64,000 nucleotides of DNA from Streptomyces pacificus (GTDB taxonomy: Bacteria > Actinomycetota > Actinomycetes > Streptomycetales > Streptomycetaceae), in the NCBI RefSeq assembly GCF_011766325.1, contig NZ_BLLG01000003.1:248001-312000 (forward strand), given 5' to 3'. Positions 36,821-45,865 of this stretch are shown piece by piece. The stretch's first letter is position 1, and each line of letters opens with the position of its first letter. The position numbers and the translations under genes are program-made. The notes below the pieces were generated by a model. It did not search any database. It saw only the letters and a list, made by a program, of their open reading frames with translations, and was not told where the DNA came from.

Positions 36821-37633
36821 TCAGCCCTTGAGCGCCTTGTCGACCGCCGTGTTGAACTGCTCGACCGTCATGGGCGCGTTCTCGCTGCCCTCCGCGACCA
36901 CCTTCTTGCCGTCCATCCTCAGGGTCGGCGTGCCGGTCACCCCGCTGTCGTCGAAGGTCTCGGACATCTTCAGCGCCCAGGCGTCGAAGGTGCCGTTCTC
37001 GACGTTCTTCTTGAACTCGGCGTTGCTCTTCAGCGCGTCCACCGAGTCGGCGATCTCCAGCAGGTACGCGTCCTCGGCGAACTTGTCCTCGCTCTCGGCC
37101 GGGTGGAAGTCCGCGGAGTAGAGCGCCGCCTTGAAGTCCAGGAACGCCTCGGGGCTCACATCCAGCGCGGCGCCGAGGGCGGAGAGGGCGTTCTTGGAAC
37201 CCTCGCCGTTGTCGCTGTTGTCGATGAACGTCGCGCCGACGTACCGCAGCTTGTACGTGCCCGCGTCCACGTCCTTCTTCATGGTCTCGCCGACCGCCTG
37301 CTCGAACGTGGCGCAGACCGGGCAGCGCGAGTCCTCGTAGACCTCCAGGGTCTTCTTGGCGGCCGGCTTGCCGATCACCACCGTGGTGCCGTTCTCGCCC
37401 TCGGTGTTCCTGGGCTGGACGACCTTCGCGTCCTTCGCCGCCTCCCAGGCCGAGGGCTTGTTGGCCTGCATGACGGCGTAGCCGATGCCGCCGGCGGCCG
37501 CCAGGACCGCGACGGTCGAGACGGCGACGACGAGCTGCCGCCTGATCCTGTCCTTCTTCGCCTGGCGTTCGCGCTCCAGACGCAGACGCTCGCGGGCGGC
37601 GGCCTTGTTGGCGCGGCTGTTGCGTGCACTCAT
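36821..37633 (-). CDS. DsbA-family thioredoxin-fold protein, membrane-anchored
   Basis: 270 aa from ATG 37633 with GGAGAG upstream; a longer frame to 37681 lacks a ribosome-binding site. Highly charged Arg/Lys/Glu-rich cytosolic head (1-32), one membrane span (about 33-55), then a thioredoxin-like domain with redox motif CPVC (103-106) and a GVTGTPTLRMDGK cis-proline loop. It resembles actinobacterial DsbA/DsbG-like oxidoreductases that act on exported proteins. The small membrane protein gene upstream may be functionally linked. Confidence 0.9.
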   Translation of the reverse strand: MSARNSRANKAAARERLRLERERQAKKDRIRRQLVVAVSTVAVLAAAGGIGYAVMQANKPSAWEAAKDAKVVQPRNTEGENGTTVVIGKPAAKKTLEVYEDSRCPVCATFEQAVGETMKKDVDAGTYKLRYVGATFIDNSDNGEGSKNALSALGAALDVSPEAFLDFKAALYSADFHPAESEDKFAEDAYLLEIADSVDALKSNAEFKKNVENGTFDAWALKMSETFDDSGVTGTPTLRMDGKKVVAEGSENAPMTVEQFNTAVDKALKG

Positions 37634-37703
37634 GACTGTTCTCTCCGTGGGGAAGACCGTGGGAAGGGTGAGCGGGGGCACCCGCTCGGGGACGTGCCGG
37701 GGC

Positions 37704-38384
37704 TCAGCCGGGAGCCGGAGCCCGCCGAGGTGGTCCCCTGCGCCGCACGGAGTGCACGAAGTGACGGGTACGGGCGGTGAACGGGCGGGACGGGACCCGC
37801 GCCGAGGGGCGGGCGGCGGTGCGCCGGCGGACGACCGCGACGGCGATCAGCAGCGGCCGGAACGCGGCCAGGGCCGCGGTGCGCAGCAGACCCGCGAGCG
37901 CCGACTCGCCGCGGCGCAGCCAGGCCGCTGCGAGCAGGCCGACGGAGACATGGGCCGCCAGCAGCAGCCAGGGAACACGCGGGTCGGGGGAGTCGACCAG
38001 CGCGGCGAGCCGGCCGTCGGCCGCCACCACTGCGGGCAGTTGAGTCCCGGCGGCGCCGTCGCACAGCACATCCACTCCGATCGCCCGGAGCGAACCGGCG
38101 ACGGGCCCGCCCGCGGCGCCGTAGCAGACGTGCTGGCCTGCCGTGAAGACCGTGTCCGCCGCCAGCTCCAAGGGGACCAGCACGGCCGCTATGGACCAGT
38201 ACCCCCGCTCCCGGCCCGCCAGGGCGTACGTGACGAGGAACACTCCGCAGGCGGCCGCCGCGACCGCCGGCAGCGGCAGCGGTACCCCCGACAGCAGCAC
38301 ATGAGAGGCCACGGACAGCGTCACGGCGAAGGCCGTGAAGACCGCCGCCCGCAGCCCTCTGAGCCGGGTCTCGCCTATGTGCAC
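37704..38384 (-). CDS. Hypothetical integral membrane protein
   Basis: About 226 aa from GTG 38384, which follows AGGAG; an ATG at 38471 would add 29 residues with atypical codon use and no ribosome-binding site. Five hydrophobic segments are visible, two of them between the ETRLRGLRAAVF start and the ERGYWS loop. Two Cys occur in a large central loop (QHVCYG and DVLCDG). No family recognised. It is 70 bp upstream of the DsbA-like gene on the same strand, so the loop cysteines could be a substrate or partner of that protein (inference). Confidence 0.75.
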   Translation of the reverse strand: MHIGETRLRGLRAAVFTAFAVTLSVASHVLLSGVPLPLPAVAAAACGVFLVTYALAGRERGYWSIAAVLVPLELAADTVFTAGQHVCYGAAGGPVAGSLRAIGVDVLCDGAAGTQLPAVVAADGRLAALVDSPDPRVPWLLLAAHVSVGLLAAAWLRRGESALAGLLRTAALAAFRPLLIAVAVVRRRTAARPSARVPSRPFTARTRHFVHSVRRRGPPRRAPAPG

Positions 38385-38540
38385 GGGGCTCCTGACCGGG
38401 TGGACGTCCTCCGCGACTCCGGCCCCCGGGCGGTGCCCGCGGGGAATCCGGCGTCGTCTGGAGTGTGCCATGCCGCTCGGTAAGAGGCCTCTAAGGATCC
38501 GGCCTTCCCGCCCCGGCGCGGAGATCCGGCCCTCCCGCCC

Positions 38541-38602
38541 GGCACCGGGCACCGGGCACCGGGCGCCGGGCGTCAGGCGCCGAGCGTCAGGCGCCGGGTA
38601 CC
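38541..38602. repeat. Heptamer tandem repeat
   Basis: About nine units of GGGCACC with drift (GGGCGCC, GGGCGTC, AGGCGCC). Non-coding, between the membrane protein and DUF2252 genes. Confidence 0.8.
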
Positions 38603-38681
38603 GGGCGGTGCCGGGCACCGGGCGGTCGGGAGTCCCGCGCCATGCCCCGGAGGGCCCGGCCGTCCCCTGCGGTGGCCTTCC

Positions 38682-38753
38682 GGTGTCCCGGTGTCCCGGT
38701 GTCCCGGTGTCCCGGTGTCCCGGCGCCCCGGAGCCCCGGTGTCCCGGCGCCCC
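38682..38753. repeat. Octamer tandem repeat, 9 units
   Basis: Five perfect GGTGTCCC units, then GGCGCCCC, GGAGCCCC, GGTGTCCC and GGCGCCCC, ending 24 bp from the DUF2252 stop codon. A second, unrelated short repeat lies just 80 bp away. Confidence 0.88.
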
Positions 38754-38777
38754 GCCCGCGCGAGCGTGACCGGCCGG

Positions 38778-40103
38778 CTACAGCCCGGGGATCCGGCCGT
38801 TGCGGAACAGGTCGACGAAGATCTGGTGGTCGGCACGGGCCCGGGCGCCGTAGTCGTGCGCGAAGTCCACCAGGAGCTCCCCGAAGCCGTCCTCGTCCGC
38901 CGCGATGGCCGCGTCGATGGCCCGTTCGGTGCAGAAGGGCACCAGCAAGTGGCCGCTCTCGTCGTCCGCCGCCGCGTGCATGGCCGCCGTCGCCCGGCCG
39001 AGGTCGGCGACGACCGCGGCGATCTCCTCCGGGTCGTCGATGTCCGACCAGTCCAGGTCCACCGCGTACGGGGAGACCTCGGCGACCAGCTGACCCGAGC
39101 CGTCCAGCTCCGTCCAGCCAAGCCACGGGTCCGCGTGCGCCTGCAGGGCGCGCTGCGAGATCACCGTGCGGTGCCCCTCGTGATGGAAGTAGCTCCGCAC
39201 CCGCTCGTCCGTGACATGCCGGGACACCGCCGGGGTCTGCGCCTGCTTCAGGTAGATCACGACATCGTTCTCCAGGGCGTCGCTGTTGCCCTCGAGCAGG
39301 ATGTTGTACGACGGCAGGCCGGCGGAGCCGATGCCGATGCCGCGCCGCCCGACCACGTCCTTCACCCGGTACGAGTCGGGCCGGTCGAGGCTGGACTCGG
39401 GCAGGGTCTCCAGATAGCCGTCGAACGCCGCCAGCACCTTGTAGCGGCTCGCCGCGTCCAGTTCGATCGCGCCGCCGCCCCCGGTGAAGCGCCGCTCGAA
39501 GTCGCGGATCTCGGTCATCGAGTCCAGCAGCCCGAAGCGGGTCAGCGAGCGGGCGCTGCGAAGCGCCTCCAGCAGCGGGCCCTCCGCGGTGTCCAGGGTG
39601 AAGGGCGGTACCTCGTCGTTCTTGGCGCCGGTGGCCAGCGCGTGGACGCGCTCGCGGTAGGCGGCGGCGAACACCCGGACCAGCCCGGTGATCTGCGCGT
39701 CACCGAGCGCCTTGGTGTAGCCGATCAGTGCCAGCGAGGCGGAGAGCCGCTTGAGGTCCCAGGTGAAGGGGCCCACGTACGCCTCGTCGAAGTCGTTGAC
39801 GTTGAAGACCAGCCGCCCGCCGGAGTCCATGTAGGTGCCGAAGTTCTCCGCGTGCAGGTCGCCGTGGATCCACACCCGGCTGGTGCGGTCGTCCAGATAC
39901 GGACCGGAGTGCTGCTCGCGCTCCAGGTCGGCGTAGAACAGGCTGGCCGAGCCCCGGTAGAAGGCGAAGGCCGAGGCCGCCATCTTGCGGAACTTCACCC
40001 GGAACGCGGCCGGGTCGGCGGCCAGGAGCTCGCCGAAGGCGGTGCCGAACACGGCGAGGATCTCCTCGCCGCGCTCGCCGGCCGGGGGCTGGTGGACCGA
40101 CAT
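38778..40103 (-). CDS. DUF2252 family protein
   Basis: 441 aa, ATG preceded by AGGAGG at good spacing. Family block FRKMAASAFAFYRGSASLFY near the start. WIHGDLHAENFGTY and VNDFDEAYVGPFTWDLKRL look like the catalytic HGDxxxxN and metal-binding DFD of phosphotransferases related to aminoglycoside/choline kinases, so a kinase-like fold is plausible (inference). No substrate is known. It is divergent from dnaE with 260 bp between. Confidence 0.88.
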   Translation of the reverse strand: MSVHQPPAGERGEEILAVFGTAFGELLAADPAAFRVKFRKMAASAFAFYRGSASLFYADLEREQHSGPYLDDRTSRVWIHGDLHAENFGTYMDSGGRLVFNVNDFDEAYVGPFTWDLKRLSASLALIGYTKALGDAQITGLVRVFAAAYRERVHALATGAKNDEVPPFTLDTAEGPLLEALRSARSLTRFGLLDSMTEIRDFERRFTGGGGAIELDAASRYKVLAAFDGYLETLPESSLDRPDSYRVKDVVGRRGIGIGSAGLPSYNILLEGNSDALENDVVIYLKQAQTPAVSRHVTDERVRSYFHHEGHRTVISQRALQAHADPWLGWTELDGSGQLVAEVSPYAVDLDWSDIDDPEEIAAVVADLGRATAAMHAAADDESGHLLVPFCTERAIDAAIAADEDGFGELLVDFAHDYGARARADHQIFVDLFRNGRIPGL

Positions 40104-40194
40104 CGCTGGGTGCCTCCTGGTGCGTCAGGTGGGGGGACTGGTGTCCGCCCGGGTCAACGCACGACGGTAGTGCGGAGTGCCCGGGCGCGCCGGG

Positions 40195-40281
40195 CACTGC
40201 GCGTCTTCGGGCGTCCGGCGCGTCCGCCGGCCACTGCGCGTCTTCGGTCGTCCGGGGGGCCGCCCGCCACTGCGCGCCGGC
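40195..40281. repeat. Degenerate 37-bp direct repeat between DUF2252 gene and dnaE
   Basis: CACTGCGCGTCTTCGG occurs at 40195 and 40232, and a shorter CACTGCGCG at 40268 (periods 37 and 36). It lies in the divergent promoter region; a TAGACT -10-like box for dnaE is at 40318-40323. Confidence 0.6.
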
Positions 40282-40363
40282 CGCGGCACCCGGCCGCCTT
40301 CTGTCAGTGCGGAGGAATAGACTTCGACGCTGTCGAACCGGACCGTTCTGGAGGCCTCCCGCC

Positions 40364-43300
40364 GTGACCAAGCCGCCTTTCACGCACCTTCACGTCCACA
40401 CCCAGTACTCGCTGCTGGACGGTGCCGCGCGGCTCAAGGACATGTTCGACGCCTGCAACGAGATGGGCATGACGCACATCGCCATGAGCGATCACGGCAA
40501 CCTGCACGGCGCCTACGACTTCTTCCACTCCGCGCAGAAGGCCGGGGTCACCCCGATCATCGGCATCGAGGCCTATGTCGCGCCCGAGTCGCGGCGGAAC
40601 AAGCGGAAGATCCTCTGGGGCCAGCCGCACCAGAAGCGGGACGACGTCTCCGGTTCCGGCGGCTACACCCACAAGACGATCTGGGCGGCGAACGCGAAGG
40701 GCCTGCACAACCTCTTCCGCCTCTCCTCGGACGCGTACGCCGAGGGCTGGCTCCAGAAGTGGCCGAGGATGGACAAGGAGACGATCTCCCAGTGGTCCGA
40801 GGGGCTGATCGCCTCCACCGGCTGCCCCTCCGGCGAGCTCCAGACCCGGCTGCGCCTCGGCCAGTTCGACGAGGCCCTGAAGTCGGCGGCCGAGTACCAG
40901 GACATCTTCGGCAAGGACCGGTACTTCCTGGAGCTGATGGACCACGGCATCGAGATCGAGCGCCGCGTCCGGGACGGTCTGCTGGAGATCGGCAAGAAAC
41001 TCGGCATCCCGCCGCTGGTCACCAACGACTCGCACTACACGTACGCCCACGAGGCCGGCGCCCATGACGCGCTGCTGTGCATCCAGACCGGCAAGAACCT
41101 CTCGGACCCGGACCGCTTCAGGTTCGACGGCACCGGCTACTACCTGAAGTCGACCGACGAGATGTACGCGATCGACGCCTCCGACGCCTGGCAGGAGGGC
41201 TGCCGCAACACCCTGCTGGTCGCCGAGCAGGTCGACACGGCCGGGATGTTCGAGAAGCGCGACCTGATGCCGAGGTTCGACATCCCCGAGGGGCACACGG
41301 AGGTCTCCTGGTTCCGCGAGGAGACCATGCGCGGCATGCACCGGCGCTTCCCCGACGGGATCCCGGACGACCGCATGCAGCAGGTCGAGTACGAGATGGA
41401 CACGATCATCTCGATGGGCTTCCCGGGCTACTTCCTCGTCGTCGCCGACTTCATCATGTGGGCGAAGAACCAGGGCATCGCCGTCGGCCCCGGCCGGGGG
41501 TCCGCGGCCGGCTCCATCGTGGCGTACGCCATGGGCATCACCGACCTCGACCCCATCCCGCACGGCCTGATCTTCGAGCGGTTCCTCAACCCCGAGCGCA
41601 TCTCGATGCCCGATGTCGACATCGACTTCGACGAGCGCAGGCGCGTCGAGGTGATCAGGTATGTGACGGAGAAGTACGGCGCCGACAAGGTCGCCATGAT
41701 CGGCACCTACGGCACCATCAAGGCCAAGAACGCGATCAAGGACTCCGCCCGGGTGCTCGGCTACCCGTACGCGATGGGCGACCGGCTCACCAAGGCCATG
41801 CCCGCCGACGTCCTCGGCAAGGGCATCCCGCTCTCCGGCATCCTCGACCCCCAGCACCCGCGCTACGGCGAGGCCGGCGAGATCCGCGGGATGTACGAGA
41901 ACGAGCCGGACGTCAAGAAGGTCATCGACACCGCCCGCGGTGTGGAGGGCCTGGTCCGGCAGATGGGCGTGCACGCCGCCGGCGTGATCATGTCCAGCGA
42001 GACCATCACCGACCATGTCCCGGTGTGGGTGAGGCACACCGACGGCGTCACCATCACCCAGTGGGACTACCCGAGCTGTGAGTCGCTCGGCCTGCTGAAG
42101 ATGGACTTCCTGGGCCTGCGCAACCTCACGATCATGGACGACGCCGTCAAGATGGTGAAGGCCAACAAGGGGATCGACATCGACCTCCTGAGCCTGCCGC
42201 TCGACGACCCCACGACGTTCGAGCTGCTGCAGCGCGGCGACACCCTCGGCGTGTTCCAGTTCGACGGCGGCCCGATGCGCTCGCTGCTGCGGCTGATGAA
42301 GCCCGACAACTTCGAGGACATCTCCGCCGTGTCGGCCCTCTACCGGCCCGGCCCGATGGGCATGAACTCGCACACCAACTACGCCCTGCGCAAGAACGGC
42401 CAGCAGGAGATCACCCCGATCCACCCGGAGCTGGAGCAGCCGCTCAAGGAGGTCCTGGACGTCACCTACGGCCTGATCGTCTACCAGGAGCAGGTGCAGA
42501 AGGCCGCCCAGATCATCGCCGGGTACTCGCTCGGCGAGGCCGACATCCTCCGCCGCGTCATGGGCAAGAAGAAGCCCGAGGAACTGGCCAAGAACTTCAC
42601 GATCTTCCAGGCGGGCGCCCGCGGGAACGACTACAGCGACGAGGCCGTCCAGGCGCTGTGGGACGTGCTGGTCCCCTTCGCCGGATACGCCTTCAACAAA
42701 GCGCACTCCGCCGCCTACGGCCTCGTCTCGTACTGGACCGCCTTCCTCAAGGCCAACCACCCGGCCGAGTACATGGCGGCCCTGCTCACCTCGGTCAAGG
42801 ACGACAAGGACAAGTCCGCCGTCTATCTGAACGAGTGCCGCCGCATGGGCATCAAGGTCCTGCCGCCCAATGTGAACGAGTCGGAGCCGAACTTCGCGGC
42901 CCAGGGCGACGACGTGATCCTCTTCGGCCTCACGGCCGTCCGCAACGTCGGGCAGAACGTCGTGGACTCGATCATCAAGTGCCGCAAGGCCAAGGGGAAG
43001 TACGCCACCTTCCCGGACTTCCTGGACAAGGTCGAGGCGGTCGTCTGCAACAAGCGGACCGTCGAGTCGCTCATCAAGGCCGGCGCCTTCGACGAGATGG
43101 GCCACACCCGCAAGGGTCTGGTCGCCCAGCACGAACCGATGATCGACAACGTGGTGGCCGTCAAGCGCAAGGAGGCCGAGGGCCAGTTCGACCTCTTCGG
43201 CGGGATGGGCGACGAGTCGAACGGCGAGCCGGGCTTCGGACTCGACGTCGAGTTCTCCGACGTGGAGTGGGAGAAGTCCTACCTGCTCGCCCAGGAGCGG

Positions 43301-43903
43301 GAGATGCTCGGTCTGTACGTCTCCGACCACCCGCTCTTCGGTATCGAGCACGTCCTCAGCGACAAGACCGACGCGGCCATCGCCCAGCTCACCGGCGGGG
43401 AGCACGCCGACGGTGCGGTCGTCACCATCGGCGGGATCATCTCCGGCCTGCAGCGGAAGATGACCAAGCAGGGCAACGCCTGGGCGATCGCCACCGTCGA
43501 GGATCTGGCGGGCTCGATCGAGTGCATGTTCTTCCCGGCGACGTACCAGCTGGTGTCCACCCAGCTCGTGGAGGACACGGTCGTCTTCGTGAAGGGCAGG
43601 CTCGACAAGCGCGAGGACGTCCCGCGGCTGGTGGCGATGGAGCTGATGGTCCCCGACCTGTCCTCGGCCGGCACCAACGCGCCCGTGGTGATCACGATTC
43701 CGGCGGTGAGGGTCACCCCGCCCATGGTCAGCCGGCTCGGAGAGATCCTGGGCCACCACAAGGGCAACACGGAGGTGCGCATCAAGCTCCAGGGCTCCCG
43801 CAAGACCACCGTGCTCCGTCTCGACCGGCACCGGGTCCAGCCCGATCCGGCCCTGTTCGGCGATCTCAAGGTGCTGCTCGGCCCGTCCTGCCTGGCCGGC
43901 TGA
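40364..43903 (+). CDS. dnaE: DNA polymerase III alpha subunit (DnaE1)
   Basis: 1179 aa from GTG 40364 (GGAGG upstream). N-terminal PHP domain begins HLHVHTQYSLLDG (8-20). The polymerase palm contains PDVDIDF (416-422) with catalytic Asp residues; GPGRGSAAGSIVAY and NKAHSAAYGLVSYW are family blocks. A helix-hairpin-helix region and an OB domain (about 1018-1060) follow. This is the replicative catalytic subunit; length is exactly that of other Streptomyces DnaE1. Monocistronic, ended by a strong hairpin. Confidence 0.98.
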   Translation: MTKPPFTHLHVHTQYSLLDGAARLKDMFDACNEMGMTHIAMSDHGNLHGAYDFFHSAQKAGVTPIIGIEAYVAPESRRNKRKILWGQPHQKRDDVSGSGGYTHKTIWAANAKGLHNLFRLSSDAYAEGWLQKWPRMDKETISQWSEGLIASTGCPSGELQTRLRLGQFDEALKSAAEYQDIFGKDRYFLELMDHGIEIERRVRDGLLEIGKKLGIPPLVTNDSHYTYAHEAGAHDALLCIQTGKNLSDPDRFRFDGTGYYLKSTDEMYAIDASDAWQEGCRNTLLVAEQVDTAGMFEKRDLMPRFDIPEGHTEVSWFREETMRGMHRRFPDGIPDDRMQQVEYEMDTIISMGFPGYFLVVADFIMWAKNQGIAVGPGRGSAAGSIVAYAMGITDLDPIPHGLIFERFLNPERISMPDVDIDFDERRRVEVIRYVTEKYGADKVAMIGTYGTIKAKNAIKDSARVLGYPYAMGDRLTKAMPADVLGKGIPLSGILDPQHPRYGEAGEIRGMYENEPDVKKVIDTARGVEGLVRQMGVHAAGVIMSSETITDHVPVWVRHTDGVTITQWDYPSCESLGLLKMDFLGLRNLTIMDDAVKMVKANKGIDIDLLSLPLDDPTTFELLQRGDTLGVFQFDGGPMRSLLRLMKPDNFEDISAVSALYRPGPMGMNSHTNYALRKNGQQEITPIHPELEQPLKEVLDVTYGLIVYQEQVQKAAQIIAGYSLGEADILRRVMGKKKPEELAKNFTIFQAGARGNDYSDEAVQALWDVLVPFAGYAFNKAHSAAYGLVSYWTAFLKANHPAEYMAALLTSVKDDKDKSAVYLNECRRMGIKVLPPNVNESEPNFAAQGDDVILFGLTAVRNVGQNVVDSIIKCRKAKGKYATFPDFLDKVEAVVCNKRTVESLIKAGAFDEMGHTRKGLVAQHEPMIDNVVAVKRKEAEGQFDLFGGMGDESNGEPGFGLDVEFSDVEWEKSYLLAQEREMLGLYVSDHPLFGIEHVLSDKTDAAIAQLTGGEHADGAVVTIGGIISGLQRKMTKQGNAWAIATVEDLAGSIECMFFPATYQLVSTQLVEDTVVFVKGRLDKREDVPRLVAMELMVPDLSSAGTNAPVVITIPAVRVTPPMVSRLGEILGHHKGNTEVRIKLQGSRKTTVLRLDRHRVQPDPALFGDLKVLLGPSCLAG

Positions 43904-44105
43904 TACCCGGTGCCGCGGGCGCCCGGCCTCGGCGGCCCGGCCGGACGGGCCGCGCGCGCTGCGCTGAGGGGGGCCGCCGGCGACGTCCGGTGACCGTGCG
44001 CGCGAGTGTCTGCGAGGCCCGGGGTCCGTGACGGGCGTGCCCGCACGGTCGTCGCGGCGGACGCCCGGCGTCAGCGCCGGGCGCGCCCGTGGGGCCCGGC
44101 GTCCG

Positions 44106-44144
44106 TGCGGGGCGCGCCCGTGGCCATCGGGCGCGCCCCGCACA
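44106..44144. terminator. Bidirectional terminator after dnaE
   Basis: Perfect 16-bp stem (44106-44121 with 44129-44144), 7-nt loop, between dnaE and the convergent small-protein gene. A second GC-rich imperfect stem lies just upstream (about 44060-44090). Confidence 0.85.
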
Positions 44145-44189
44145 AGAGCACATATGTCACTTCAGGGTCCGCCGGCCGGTCCCGGCGCG

Positions 44190-44345
44190 TCAGTTGTGGC
44201 CGAAGCGCTTCTGCCGCCCCTTGGGAGGGGTGTCCGTCGCGATCGGCGCCTCCCGGGGGACCTCCGGGGTACGGGCCTCCTGGCTGCCGCGCTCGGCGGT
44301 GGAGCCGCTCGGGGTCTTGCGTTCTCGGTTCTTGTTCTTGGCCAT
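44190..44345 (-). CDS. Small basic protein, 51 aa, conserved hypothetical
   Basis: ATG 44345 preceded by GGGAGG at 9-nt spacing; encodes MAKNKNRERKTP, a polar middle, and ends KGRQKRFGHN. It has one of the best ribosome-binding sites in the region and starts and ends like small Lys/Arg-rich proteins annotated in other Streptomyces. No domain; likely disordered and nucleic-acid binding (inference). Confidence 0.75.
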   Translation of the reverse strand: MAKNKNRERKTPSGSTAERGSQEARTPEVPREAPIATDTPPKGRQKRFGHN

Positions 44346-44577
44346 GGTGATGCCTCCCGTGGGATGTAGGGGCCAGGGCCGTCCTCAGCGTCACACAGCC
44401 GAATACTCTGCGCATGTCGGATCATTGCAGTGCGTAACCGGCTGCTGTTACGGTGCGGCTTCACTCCCCGCCACGCCGATGATCGAGTTCCGGCGGTCAA
44501 CCCTCCGGCGTTCGGGCAGACTCGAAGGAAGCCCGAAGCAACTCCGATCCAGAGGTTCCCGAAAGAGGGTGGAACGC

Positions 44578-45837
44578 GTGGACCGCTGCGTCGTCCTGGT
44601 GGACGCCGGCTATCTGCTGGGAGCCGCCGCGAGCCTCCTCGCCGGGGAACCCGCCCGTTCCCGCATCACCGTCGACCACGCCGCCCTCATCCAGGCCCTG
44701 CGCGACCGCGCCCAGGCCGACACCGATCGCCCGCTGCTTCGTATCTACTGGTTCGACGGAGCCCCCGACCGGGTGCCGCAGCCGGAGCACCGGCGCCTTC
44801 GGGTGATGCCCCGGGTCACCGTACGGCTCGGCGCGCTCACCCGCAGCGACGGCCGCTGGGCCCAGAAGGGCGTCGACGCCGCCATGCACGCAGAACTCAC
44901 CGAACTCGCCAGGAACCGGGCCTGCTCGGACGTGGTGCTGGTGACGGGGGACGGCGATCTGCTCCCGGGGCTGGTGTCCGCGAAGGAGCACGGCGTCGCC
45001 GTCCATCTCTGGGCCGTCCAGGCCGCCGACGGCGACTACAACCAGTCCGAGGACCTGGTCGCCGAGGCCGACGAGCGCCGCGTCCTCGACCGCGCGTGGA
45101 TCACCCAGGCCGTGCGCGCCAAGGAGTTCAGCGGCGTCTGCGCCCCGCCGCCGGCGCCCCGGCCGGAGATCGCGGCCATCCTGTCCGCCCCGCTGCCCGA
45201 GCCGGCGGGCTCCTCGACGGAGCGCTCCCGGGAGTCGGACACCCCGGCGCCCGGCGGCAACGGCACGGCGCACCCCGCTCCGCCCGCAGCGGGCGGCACC
45301 GGCGGCGAGGGATCTCCCGTCACCCAGCAGTCCGCCAAAGGCGTCCCCACCCCCAAGGACCTGGCGGGGTTGCGCGGCCCCTCCGGCCAGGCCGAGCGCC
45401 AGCCGGCCGCCGGAGCGACGCTGCGCTGGTCCTCCGACAGGGGCTGGATCGAGCGGTCGGGCGGGGTGCCCGCCGAGCCCCCGGAGGCGGTGTCCCTCCC
45501 GACCCTCGCCCAGCTCACCAGCGCAGAGCAGCGCTGGGCTGACCGCGAGGAGGACATCACCACCGTGAGCGGCGACCCGTTCGAGGTCGGGCAGGTCTTC
45601 GCCCGGCGCTGGATGGAGCGGCTGCCGGACACGGCGCACGTGGAGAAGCTGTCGGGCATGTACCCGCGCGTCCCGCACCGCATCGACGGCGAACTGCTCC
45701 GGTACGCGGCGCGCTTCGGGCTGCTCGCGCACAAGGACGACCAGATCGACGAGCACGACCGCTACGCCATCAGGGCCGGATTCTGGCGGGAGATCGATGT
45801 CCGGGCGGCCATGGAACGCGCCCCGGCCGGGGACTAG
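44578..45837 (+). CDS. NYN domain-containing protein (PIN-like nuclease fold)
   Basis: 419 aa from GTG 44578 (GAGGGTGGA upstream; a GTG at 44569 is an alternative). Acidic residues of the NYN/LabA fold are present: VVLVDAGYLL (Asp9), KGVDAAM (Asp100) and VTGDGDLLPGL (Asp125, Asp127), followed by HGVAVHLWAV. A Pro/Gly-rich linker (about 190-290) leads to a C-terminal domain with IDGELLRYAARFGLL. It is likely an RNase-like or nucleic-acid-binding enzyme; target unknown. The 230-bp upstream space is shared with the divergent small-protein gene. Confidence 0.85.
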   Translation: MDRCVVLVDAGYLLGAAASLLAGEPARSRITVDHAALIQALRDRAQADTDRPLLRIYWFDGAPDRVPQPEHRRLRVMPRVTVRLGALTRSDGRWAQKGVDAAMHAELTELARNRACSDVVLVTGDGDLLPGLVSAKEHGVAVHLWAVQAADGDYNQSEDLVAEADERRVLDRAWITQAVRAKEFSGVCAPPPAPRPEIAAILSAPLPEPAGSSTERSRESDTPAPGGNGTAHPAPPAAGGTGGEGSPVTQQSAKGVPTPKDLAGLRGPSGQAERQPAAGATLRWSSDRGWIERSGGVPAEPPEAVSLPTLAQLTSAEQRWADREEDITTVSGDPFEVGQVFARRWMERLPDTAHVEKLSGMYPRVPHRIDGELLRYAARFGLLAHKDDQIDEHDRYAIRAGFWREIDVRAAMERAPAGD

Positions 45838-45851
45838 GCCGGGCGACCCCT

Positions 45852-45857
45852 TAGGCT
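45852..45857 (+). promoter_or_regulatory. Leaderless-type -10 box for the ABC transporter genes
   Basis: TAGGCT ends 8 nt before GTG 45866 and there is no ribosome-binding site, so the transcript may begin at the start codon. Confidence 0.4.
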
Positions 45858-45865
45858 CGTCCCTC

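Noticed and set aside
38541..38753. Possible CRISPR array
   Set aside because: Units are 7 and 8 bp with no spacers of unique sequence, and no cas genes are nearby.
40304..44143. 1279-codon open frame on the minus strand opposite dnaE
   Set aside because: Composition shadow: the antisense frame is open because dnaE has G/C at third positions. The product is His/Val/Leu/Asp-rich without any domain, and the plus strand encodes a full DnaE.
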